From: Bacteroidota bacterium
Lineage (GTDB): Bacteria > Bacteroidota > Ignavibacteria > SZUA-365
DNA length: 64,000 nt
Assembly: GCA_014860565.1 (NCBI GenBank)
Contig: JACZJN010000057.1
Coordinates: 22,474-86,473 of the forward strand
Direction of reading: 5' to 3'
Shown: piece by piece, positions 45,056-52,490 of the stretch
Layout: every line of letters begins with the position of its first letter
Position numbering within the stretch: position 1 is the first letter of the stretch
Made by a program: the position numbers and the translations under genes
The notes under the pieces: generated by a model
Told to the model about the DNA's origin: nothing
Database searches by the model: none
Seen by the model: the letters and a program-made list of their open reading frames with translations, nothing else

Positions 45056-48000
45056 TTAATCCTTCGACCAGAGGGATGAGGGTTTCGGTCCCATGCGCAG
45101 CCGCAGTTCTCCGCCACGCATCATGTCGTCGTGTCGCAGCACCGGACGTTCGAGCGGAATGCCGTTGAGCGTGGCGGACTGCACGTACACATTTTCGTCG
45201 CTGTTGTTTTCCGCGACGATCACGAACCGGCGATCGCCTTCGAGGCGGATCTCCGCGCGGTCAACCGCTGGGCTTCCGATCTCGTAGTCTCCGCCACAGG
45301 GGTTGAGCGGATAGAAACCCATGGCGCTGAGGACGTACCAGGCGGACATCTGTCCGCAATCCTCGTTGCCCGAGAGTCCGTCGCGCTGGTCGTGATACAT
45401 TTCGCGCATGATGCGCCGCGCGAGCGCCTGCGTTTTCCAGGGTTGCCCCGTGTGATTGTACAGGTACGCGATATGATGACTCGGCTCGTTGCCGTGGGCA
45501 TAGAGCCCGATAAGCCCGGATACATCGCCTGTCGCGCCGGTGTCTTCGAGATCGGAACTTTGTTCAAACAGAGAATCGAGTTTTTTTGTGAAAGCCGCAA
45601 CCCCTCCCTGCAGTTCGACGAGTCCACCCACGTCATGCGGCACGTACCAGCTGTACTGCCAGGCGTTGCCTTCGGTATACTCGTGCTGCTTCAGCGTGGA
45701 GAAACGGGGATTGAAGGGGGAGCGGAAGGAGCCGTCAAGGTTGCGTCCCCGCATGAAGCCCATGTCCGCGTCGAAGAGCTCACGGTAATATTGCGACCGC
45801 GCGGTGTAACGCTCAGTGTCCTCGGTTCTTCCGAGCTTTTTCGCCACCTGTGCGATGCACCAGTCGTCATAGGCGTATTCGAGCGTCTTCGACACGGATT
45901 CGTTTTCCACGTCGGCGGGGATATAGCAGGGCGCGGACGTCTTGCGCAGGGGCACGGTGCGCTCGACGTCGCTGCCGTCGTCGAAGCTCAGCTTCACGCC
46001 TGCGGGTGTCCCGCTGGGTTTTTCCATGACACCGACCTCGAAGCTGGTGAATCCCGGGTAAATGTCCAGTTCCGCGGTGGAAGCATCCGTCGCGACCTTC
46101 ATGCGTCGCGGAAGGCCGTCATGCTCGATCTGCACACGGAGGAACTGGTACCGCGTCGCTCCCTTTTTCGCGTGCCCGTGGCTGTTGACCACCTCGATGG
46201 AGGGAGCGTACGAATGTTTGAAGGTCATGACCCAGTCCGTGCTGCCGGCCTGCTCCCCTTCGAGACGAAGCCGGACAGGTTGCCCAGGACGGTGCAGGCG
46301 TGCGGGAATCCTGAGCATCATGGTCCCGAAGAGGTCGCCGAATTCATCGATGACCGCCGCCGCGAAACGGAGTTCCAATCCACGACTGATTGGCGCCGCC
46401 GCCACGCCGCCGCCACTCTGTGGCTGATCGATCCCCATCTGTGCGACGAACACGGACGGGTGTTCCGGACTGACCGGTGTGTTGAACGCGATGCTCGATC
46501 CGTCGTTGACAGTGATGGTGAACTTGTGGCCTCCCTTGCCGGTGGACATCCCGGCCGGCCAGTACAGGACGACGTCGCCGTCGCAGTCGTCCGGAATCGG
46601 AGCGCTGGTCCATTCGATGGGCATGGGCGTCTCCGACGCGCGCGTGATCAGGGCCCGGGTGACATTCGGGATTGCGGAGTGGTATTCGATGTCCTGTCCC
46701 CGCACCGCCGCGGCGTAGCCGTTGACGGCGGCGGTCACGCTCTTCCAGTCGAACGAATATGTCAGCGACGGCCGCCGCTGCTCCTCGATGATCTCCTCGA
46801 GGGATCGCGCTTCCTGCATGTTGTAGAATTTCAACCCGCCCTTCGTCTGCTCCGCGTTGCTCTTCATTGCCGCGAGCGCGTCTTCAGCAGAGAAGCCGCC
46901 GATGCCTTTCAGTATCGCATCGGCGATCACCGGCACGGCATGATAGCCGATCATGCAGTCGGTTTCATTGGCGTGCAGCGTCCACACCGGCAGAAGCCCG
47001 GTTTCGCTTTGAAAGGCAAGCATGGATTGAACCCAGTCGGAGACGCGCGCCGGGTCGAGTATCGTAAAGAGCGGGTGCAGCGCGCGGTAGGTATCCCAGA
47101 GCGAGAACACCGTTGCGTTTTCGAAGCCCTCGGCAGTGCGCACCGTGTCGTCGCCGCCGCGATAGCGTCCGTCGACGTCCATGTACAGATTTGGCGCGAT
47201 CATCGTGTGATACAGCGCGGTCATGAACGTGCGCTTCGTTGCGTCGCTTTTCGTATCCACCGCGATCCGTGACAGTTCGCGATTCCATGCCGCGCGGGCG
47301 TCTCGCCGGTAGCGTTCGAAATCCTGATGCGGTGCTTCGGCCCGGAGATTTGCCAGCGCGCCTTCTTCGCCGACAGCGGATATCCCAGTCCGAATAATCA
47401 ACTCGTCCCCGTCGCCCGCGAAGCCGAAGTGCAGTGCCGCGAGCACGGCCTTCGCCGTGGTGGCGCCGGAGGGTCCCTGCCAGCGCCCGTCGGCGCTTCG
47501 CCAGTGTTTCAGCGGACGCGAAAACGCCATCGCGAAATACACGCGCTGCCGTACCGCCCAGCCGCTCGAGTAGCGGTATCCGGTGATGAGCGTGTCGCTC
47601 ATCACGGTAAGGAGGCATTCCGTGGGCCTGTCATCCTGTCCGTAGCCGAGATCGAGAACGACCAGCATCGAGTCCGCATCGGGAAAGCTGTAACGTTGAA
47701 TGCCGCAGCGGTGCGTGGCGCCGAGTTCCACTTCGATGCCGTTGTCTAGCAGGACACGGTAGTAGCCCGGGGAAGCGGCCTCATGTCCATGGTCATACGT
47801 TGATCGATACCCGCGGTCGAGGGCATCGGTCGTCGTGATGGGGAGGAGGAGAATGTCGCCGAGATCCGCACAGCCCGTTCCGCTCAGGTGCGTGTGGCTG
47901 AAGCCGATGACCGCGGAATCGGATGCATGGTAGCCCGAGCACCAGTCCCAGCCCGATTTTCCGGCATCCGGACTGCACTGCACCATTCCGAACGGCACCG

Positions 48001-48148
48001 TCGCGCCCGGGAAGGTGTGCCCGTGTCCTCCGGTTCCGATGAAAGGATCCACGAACGATGCGGGATCCGCTTGCTGTGCTGTGAGGCGCACACTTACGGA
48101 GGAGAGGAAAAGGAGGAGCAGGAGGAGGTGCTTTCTTTTAAACTGCAT
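45056..48148 (-). CDS. GH92 alpha-mannosidase with a ~300-residue inserted domain
   Basis: The 1030-residue exported protein opens with the GH92 signature 'VDPFIGTGGHGHTFPGA' and 'PFGMVQCSPDAG', and later has 'SKTLEYAYDDWCIAQ', 'YNHTGQPWKTQ' and 'GNEDCGQMSAWYV', the last bearing catalytic acids. GH92 enzymes are calcium-dependent exo-alpha-mannosidases acting on N-glycans. After Tyr 442 ('GGLKFY') the catalytic domain is broken by about 298 residues, and it resumes at Cys 741 ('CYIPADVENES'). The insert (about 45930-46822) looks like beta-sandwich material. Without it the protein is about 732 residues, the usual GH92 size. It is the first gene of the operon, with no Shine-Dalgarno. Confidence 0.93.
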   Translation of the reverse strand: MQFKRKHLLLLLLFLSSVSVRLTAQQADPASFVDPFIGTGGHGHTFPGATVPFGMVQCSPDAGKSGWDWCSGYHASDSAVIGFSHTHLSGTGCADLGDILLLPITTTDALDRGYRSTYDHGHEAASPGYYRVLLDNGIEVELGATHRCGIQRYSFPDADSMLVVLDLGYGQDDRPTECLLTVMSDTLITGYRYSSGWAVRQRVYFAMAFSRPLKHWRSADGRWQGPSGATTAKAVLAALHFGFAGDGDELIIRTGISAVGEEGALANLRAEAPHQDFERYRRDARAAWNRELSRIAVDTKSDATKRTFMTALYHTMIAPNLYMDVDGRYRGGDDTVRTAEGFENATVFSLWDTYRALHPLFTILDPARVSDWVQSMLAFQSETGLLPVWTLHANETDCMIGYHAVPVIADAILKGIGGFSAEDALAAMKSNAEQTKGGLKFYNMQEARSLEEIIEEQRRPSLTYSFDWKSVTAAVNGYAAAVRGQDIEYHSAIPNVTRALITRASETPMPIEWTSAPIPDDCDGDVVLYWPAGMSTGKGGHKFTITVNDGSSIAFNTPVSPEHPSVFVAQMGIDQPQSGGGVAAAPISRGLELRFAAAVIDEFGDLFGTMMLRIPARLHRPGQPVRLRLEGEQAGSTDWVMTFKHSYAPSIEVVNSHGHAKKGATRYQFLRVQIEHDGLPRRMKVATDASTAELDIYPGFTSFEVGVMEKPSGTPAGVKLSFDDGSDVERTVPLRKTSAPCYIPADVENESVSKTLEYAYDDWCIAQVAKKLGRTEDTERYTARSQYYRELFDADMGFMRGRNLDGSFRSPFNPRFSTLKQHEYTEGNAWQYSWYVPHDVGGLVELQGGVAAFTKKLDSLFEQSSDLEDTGATGDVSGLIGLYAHGNEPSHHIAYLYNHTGQPWKTQALARRIMREMYHDQRDGLSGNEDCGQMSAWYVLSAMGFYPLNPCGGDYEIGSPAVDRAEIRLEGDRRFVIVAENNSDENVYVQSATLNGIPLERPVLRHDDMMRGGELRLRMGPKPSSLWSKD

Positions 48149-48190
48149 GTTTTTTTAGACTCTCTGCGATGAGGTCAATCATGTAGGATC

Positions 48191-48298
48191 GAGATCGAGT
48201 TCGAGCCCGAGATCGAGTTCGAGTTCGAGATCGAGTTCGAGTGCGAGATCGAGTTCGAGCCCGAGATCGAGTTCGAGCCCGAGATCGAGTTCGAGCCC
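48191..48298. repeat. 18-bp tandem repeat, sub-family A (6 copies)
   Basis: Six contiguous 18-bp units of GAGATCGAGTTCGAGCCC, with changes only in the last three bases of copies 2 and 3. CGA recurs every 6 bp. It lies 43 bp upstream of the GH92 start and runs directly into sub-family B. Confidence 0.95.
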
Positions 48299-48551
48299 GA
48301 TGGCGATATCGAACGCGATGGCGATATCGAACGCGATGGCGATCTCGAACGCGATGGCGATCTCGAACGCGATAGCGATCTCGAACGCGATGGCGATCTC
48401 GAACGCGATAGCGATCTCGCACGCGATAGCGATCTCGAACGCGATGGCGATCTCGAACGCGATGGCGATCTCGAACGCGATGGCGATCTCGAACGCGATG
48501 GCGATCTCGAACGCGATGGCGATCTCGAACGCGATGGCGATCTCGCAATCG
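48299..48551. repeat. 18-bp tandem repeat, sub-family B (14 copies)
   Basis: Fourteen contiguous 18-bp units of ATGGCGATCTCGAACGCG (from 48300), differing at few positions (A/C in GATMTC, G/A in ATRGCG, one CGCACG, and a diverged last copy). Same 18-bp length and 6-bp CGA phase as sub-family A, but the two match better in inverted orientation (13 of 18) than direct (11 of 18). It fills the spacer between the divergent GH92 and ettA genes. Confidence 0.95.
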
Positions 48552-48625
48552 CCCTCGATATCGATGCATTAAATTGCGAAAAACGGGGGTATTTCGGAAG
48601 TCCCTATCCCGAATTCCCCGCCAAT

Positions 48626-48655
48626 TTTTCCGCACCACCGAGTTTGCGTATCTTG
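48626..48655 (+). promoter_or_regulatory. Candidate promoter of ettA, Bacteroidota type
   Basis: TTTT (48626-48629), a 19-nt spacer, and TATCTTG (48649-48655), about 31 nt before the ettA start. The upstream box is imperfect. Confidence 0.45.
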
Positions 48656-48685
48656 GTTGATGTGATTCACAATTCTTGAAAGACC

Positions 48686-50359
48686 ATGATCGACAACAAA
48701 ATCATTTTCTCGATGGTGCGGGTGAGCAAGATTCACAAGCCCAATAAAACTGTTCTCAAGGATATTTCGCTTTCTTTCTTCTATGGCGCAAAGATCGGCG
48801 TGCTGGGACTTAACGGTTCCGGAAAATCCACGCTGCTGCGCATCATCGCGGGCGAGGATCCGGACATCCTCGGCGAGGTGACCGCGAACAAGGACATCTC
48901 CTTCGGACTCATGCCGCAGGAGCCGCAGCTGGATCCGTCCAAAACCGTGCGCGAGATCGTGGAAGAGGGCGTGCAGGAGACAGTGAACCTGCTGCGGGAA
49001 TATGAAGCGGTCAGCGCCGCGTTTTCGGATCCCGACGCCGATTTCGACGTGCTGATGGAAAAGCAGGGCAAGCTGCAGGAACGCATCGAGCAACTCGACG
49101 CGTGGGACCTCGACAGCCGCCTCGAGATGGCAATGGACGCACTGCGCTGTCCCGCCCCCGAAACCTCGATCAGCGTGCTCTCGGGCGGCGAACTCCGCCG
49201 TGTCGCTCTCTGCCGCCTTCTTCTGAAGAAACCCGACGTGCTGCTTCTCGATGAGCCGACGAACCATCTCGACGCCGAATCCGTCGCCTGGCTCGAACAG
49301 CACCTGGCGCGATACGAAGGAACGGTCATCGCCGTGACCCATGATCGGTATTTCCTCGACAACGTCGCCGGATGGATTCTCGAACTCGATCGCGGCGAGG
49401 GCATTCCCTTCAAGGGTAATTACACCTCCTGGCTCGAACAGAAACATGCGCGCCTGGCGGTGGAGGAGAAGCAGGAGAGCAAGCGGCAGCGCGCGCTGGC
49501 CGAGGAACTCGCGTGGGTGCGCCTGAATCCGAAGGGCCGTCACACGAAGAGCAAGGCCCGCATCGCCGCGTATGAGAAACTGCTCGACGAGGAGCATGAA
49601 AAAGCACGCGAGGACATTGAGATCTTTATTCCGACCGGACCGCGTCTCGGCGCATCGGTGGTCGAAGCCGAGGGACTCAGCAAGGCCTTCGACGACAAGC
49701 TGTTATTCGAGAACCTGACCTTCTCGCTTCCCCCGGGCGGCATTGTCGGCGTCATCGGACCCAACGGCGCGGGCAAAACCACGCTCTTCCGTCTCATCAC
49801 CGGCGACGAGCAGGCCGACGAAGGCAGCATCAAGATCGGACAGACGGTTGAACTCGGATATGTGGATCAGAAACGTCCGTTGAATCCCGAGAATACGATC
49901 TGGCAGGAAATCTCGGGCGGGGAAGAGACGATGAAGCTCGGCAACCGCGAGGTCAATTCCCGCACCTACGTCGCACGTTTCAATTTCAGCGGATCCGATC
50001 AGCAGAAACGTATCGGCATGCTTTCGGGCGGGGAGCGCAACCGCGTGCACCTCGCCAAGACCCTCCGTGACGGAGCGAACGTGCTGCTTCTCGATGAGCC
50101 CACGAACGATCTCGATGTCAACACCCTGCGCGCGCTGGAAATCGCGCTGCAGAATTTCGCCGGCTGTGCGGTGGTTATTTCCCATGATCGCTGGTTCCTC
50201 GATCGCGTCGCCACGCACATTCTCGCCTTCGAAGGAGACAGCCAGGTCGTCTGGTTCGACGGCAACTACAAACTGTATGAAGAAAACCGCAAACAGCGCC
50301 TGGGCATCGAAGCCGATCGTCCGCACCGCATTAAATACAAACCCCTGACGCGCGGTTGA
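48686..50359 (+). CDS. ettA: ABC-F protein EttA, energy-dependent translational throttle
   Basis: The 557-residue protein has two ABC ATPase domains: Walker A 'GLNGSGKSTLL' and 'GPNGAGKTTLF', signatures 'LSGGELRRVAL' and 'LSGGERNRVHL', and Walker B 'VLLLDEPTN' twice. It has no membrane helices. The linker contains the EttA-type 'FIPTGPRLGASVVEAEGLSK', and the protein ends with a basic tail. EttA binds the ribosomal E site and gates the first elongation step by ATP/ADP ratio. It is divergent from the glycan operon across the 18-bp repeat array. Confidence 0.95.
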   Translation: MIDNKIIFSMVRVSKIHKPNKTVLKDISLSFFYGAKIGVLGLNGSGKSTLLRIIAGEDPDILGEVTANKDISFGLMPQEPQLDPSKTVREIVEEGVQETVNLLREYEAVSAAFSDPDADFDVLMEKQGKLQERIEQLDAWDLDSRLEMAMDALRCPAPETSISVLSGGELRRVALCRLLLKKPDVLLLDEPTNHLDAESVAWLEQHLARYEGTVIAVTHDRYFLDNVAGWILELDRGEGIPFKGNYTSWLEQKHARLAVEEKQESKRQRALAEELAWVRLNPKGRHTKSKARIAAYEKLLDEEHEKAREDIEIFIPTGPRLGASVVEAEGLSKAFDDKLLFENLTFSLPPGGIVGVIGPNGAGKTTLFRLITGDEQADEGSIKIGQTVELGYVDQKRPLNPENTIWQEISGGEETMKLGNREVNSRTYVARFNFSGSDQQKRIGMLSGGERNRVHLAKTLRDGANVLLLDEPTNDLDVNTLRALEIALQNFAGCAVVISHDRWFLDRVATHILAFEGDSQVVWFDGNYKLYEENRKQRLGIEADRPHRIKYKPLTRG

Positions 50360-50394
50360 TCTTTGCCGGACTGTGGCCGACCGACAACATCAGC

Positions 50395-50450
50395 AGGAGG
50401 CAGGAAGCAAGAGGCAGGAAGCAAGAAGCAGGAAGCAAGAAGCAGGAAGC
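50395..50450 (+). repeat. Purine-rich heptamer tandem repeat before a start codon
   Basis: Eight contiguous 7-bp units alternate AGGARGC and AAGARGC (a 14-bp double unit), ending 8 nt before the ATG at 50459. Each AGGARGC unit resembles a Shine-Dalgarno sequence, and the last is properly spaced to serve as one. Confidence 0.9.
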
Positions 50451-50458
50451 CATCTCGT

Positions 50459-50959
50459 ATGATTCGAACCACTTGTACCATTTTCATTCTCGCGATTCTG
50501 ATTCCGCTGTCTCCGATGATGGCGCAGCAGCAACCGCGGACGCTGGTCGCGGGGGATACCGCGAGGGGAATATTCATCGGTGCCTGGCTGAAGAACACGC
50601 CGGCGAGCGGCAAGGCGCTCGATGGACGTCCGGTGGTGCTCGAATTCTGGTCCACCTGGTGCAAGCCCTGCATCGCCGCGTTCCCGCATATCAACGAACT
50701 CGCCGACGCGTTTTCCGACCGCTACCAGTTCATCTCCATTTCGCAGGAATCCCGCCGCACTGTAGAACCCTTTCTCGAAAAACACGACATGCACACCGCC
50801 GTCGCGGTAGATACCGAACAGGGGACAACGCATAAAGTATTCGGCGTGTGGGCTATCCCACGCACTTTCGTGCTGAGTCCCGTCGGCATAGTGCTCTGGA
50901 CCGGCCACCCGACGAAGTTGTCTGCGGAGATGCTGGTGCGCTTCGTAGAAGGGTCATGA
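50459..50959 (+). CDS. TlpA-like exported thioredoxin-fold protein
   Basis: The 166-residue protein has a signal peptide (ending near 'LSPMMAQQ') and a thioredoxin fold with active site 'WCKPC' in 'LEFWSTWCKPCIAAFPHIN', and the cis-Pro 'AIPRTFVL'. This fits the TlpA/ResA group that keeps periplasmic cysteines reduced, as in cytochrome c maturation, or that reduces other thiols. The upstream open frame includes the repeat array but lacks an ATG, so the ATG at 50459 is taken. A 9-bp repeat array begins 2 bp after its stop. Confidence 0.88.
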   Translation: MIRTTCTIFILAILIPLSPMMAQQQPRTLVAGDTARGIFIGAWLKNTPASGKALDGRPVVLEFWSTWCKPCIAAFPHINELADAFSDRYQFISISQESRRTVEPFLEKHDMHTAVAVDTEQGTTHKVFGVWAIPRTFVLSPVGIVLWTGHPTKLSAEMLVRFVEGS

Positions 50960-50961
50960 GA

Positions 50962-51006
50962 AGCGGAAGGAGCGGAAGGAGCGGAAGGGACGGAAGGGAC
51001 GGAAGG
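50962..51006. repeat. 9-bp tandem repeat after the TlpA-like gene
   Basis: Five contiguous 9-bp units: three AGCGGAAGG then two GACGGAAGG. It starts 2 bp after the stop codon and ends 14 bp before the terminator stem. Confidence 0.85.
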
Positions 51007-51020
51007 GATGCACGAATATG

Positions 51021-51048
51021 AAAAGCCCCCGGGATGCCGGGGGCTTTT
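51021..51048. terminator. Bidirectional terminator between TlpA-like gene and gatD
   Basis: A perfect 12-bp stem (51021-51032 with 51037-51048) of AAAAGCCCCCGG and a 4-nt loop. A-run before and T-run after let it work for both convergent genes. Confidence 0.9.
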
Positions 51049-51101
51049 CATTGAAAATCCTTCGTGTTCTTCTTCGCGTCTTGGCGCTTGCGTAGTTTTT
51101 C

Positions 51102-52490
51102 TTACCGCCGGATCGTCCCGACGAACTCGTCCACTTCCGGGATGCCGCCCTGGAAGATCAGGTAGCCGTTGTACGGTTCGCGCGGCGTGGTTTCACCGTT
51201 GATCGGCGTCAACATGATCTCGCGAAGTTTTTCCAGATCGTCTGTCTGGCCGAGCGCCCAGCCGAGTTTGATGTACGCGGCTTCGGGAAGCATGTTCTCG
51301 AGGGGAATAACGCCCAGGTCCATCATTTCGCGGCCGGTTTCATACACGTACATCTGGACGTAGCCCCAGAGCGTCTGCACGGTCATGTACACCGCCACGC
51401 CTGCGTCTTTTGCTCGCTGGAGGGCAGGGTACAGGGGTTTGTTCACGTGGCCGAGTCCCGTTCCTGCGATGATGATGCCCTTGTAGCCGTTGTCGATCAT
51501 CATGTCCATCATGTCGGCTTTCATGTTCGGGTAATAGTACAGAATGCCGATGCGGTCGTCGAACACGGCGCTGACCTTCACCTCGCGGTCGTTGCGGCGC
51601 TTCTTGTAGTCGTCGCGCAGATAGGTGTAGCCCTCGCGATTCACCATTGCGAGGGGAATATCGCCGATGGTGCGGAAGGTGCTGCGGTAGGACGAGTGCA
51701 TCTTGCGCACGCGTGTGCCGCGGTGCAGCAGACCGTATTCGTCGGAGGTCGGACCGAACATGCAGACCATCACCTCGGCGATGTCGCAGTCGGCGGCGGT
51801 CTTCACGCTGTGGATGAGATTGAGCGCGGCGTCGGATGAAGGACGGTCGCTCGAGCGCTGCGAGCCCACCATGACGATGGGGACGGGGGAGTCCTGCACC
51901 ATGTATGACAGCGCGGCCGCGGTGTGATGCATGGTGTCGGTGCCGTGACCGACGACGATGCCGCGCACGCCCTTGCGGATTTCCTCGCCGATGCGTTCGG
52001 CAAGGATGATGTACTGTTCGGGACCCATGTTCTCGCTGAAAACGCCGAAGAGCTTCTCGGTTTCGAGATTGCAGATGTCGGCGAGTTCGGGTACGGAGCC
52101 GTAGAGCTCGCCCGGAGTGAATGCCGGAATGACGGCGCCGGTGCGATAGTCCAGACGGCTGGCGATGGTGCCGCCCGTGCCAAAGAGCACGACGCGCTCT
52201 TTCTTTGGATCGTAGGGGAAGGCCTTTTCGGGAATTTTGTAATGTGCTTCCTTGTACCCGATTTCCTTCGCGTCGAGGATGCGGTCGCAGCGGAGACCGA
52301 CGTTGTAGCCCGTGGCCATCTTGATCACGATATGGTCGCCGTCGGCGGTTTCGGAACGCGGAAGCACGATGCCTTCGAAGCTGTCTTCCTCCGTCGTCAG
52401 CACGGCATCGCTCCAGACCCGGATGCCGAATTTCTTCATCGCCGCGAGCGCGGCGCCTTTATATCCTTTGTAGGTCTCTTTGTCGCTCAT
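51102..52490 (-). CDS. gatD: Glu-tRNA(Gln) amidotransferase subunit D, archaeal type
   Basis: The 462-residue protein has an N-terminal GatD-specific beta domain (about 1-85, 'SFEGIVLPRSE', 'GLRCDRI') and a type I asparaginase domain with 'LFGTGGTIASRLDYRTGAV' (nucleophile Thr), 'VVGHGTDTMHHTAAAL' (Thr-Asp pair) and 'VGSQRSSDRPSSDAALNL'. The extra domain separates it from plain asparaginase. It releases ammonia from glutamine or asparagine for GatE. The start overlaps the gatE stop in an ATGA arrangement. GatDE is normally an archaeal enzyme. Confidence 0.92.
   Translation of the reverse strand: MSDKETYKGYKGAALAAMKKFGIRVWSDAVLTTEEDSFEGIVLPRSETADGDHIVIKMATGYNVGLRCDRILDAKEIGYKEAHYKIPEKAFPYDPKKERVVLFGTGGTIASRLDYRTGAVIPAFTPGELYGSVPELADICNLETEKLFGVFSENMGPEQYIILAERIGEEIRKGVRGIVVGHGTDTMHHTAAALSYMVQDSPVPIVMVGSQRSSDRPSSDAALNLIHSVKTAADCDIAEVMVCMFGPTSDEYGLLHRGTRVRKMHSSYRSTFRTIGDIPLAMVNREGYTYLRDDYKKRRNDREVKVSAVFDDRIGILYYYPNMKADMMDMMIDNGYKGIIIAGTGLGHVNKPLYPALQRAKDAGVAVYMTVQTLWGYVQMYVYETGREMMDLGVIPLENMLPEAAYIKLGWALGQTDDLEKLREIMLTPINGETTPREPYNGYLIFQGGIPEVDEFVGTIRR

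Noticed and set aside
48191..48551. CRISPR array
   Set aside because: The units are contiguous with no spacers, are only 18 bp long, and no cas gene is near.
48138..48638. A 166-codon Arg-rich open frame on the minus strand and a 'MAISNA'-repeat frame on the plus strand across the 18-bp array
   Set aside because: An 18-bp repeat without stops keeps all three frames open by itself. The peptides are pure low-complexity repeats with no conserved ends, and the minus-strand frame overlaps the GH92 start. They are better read as non-coding repeat.
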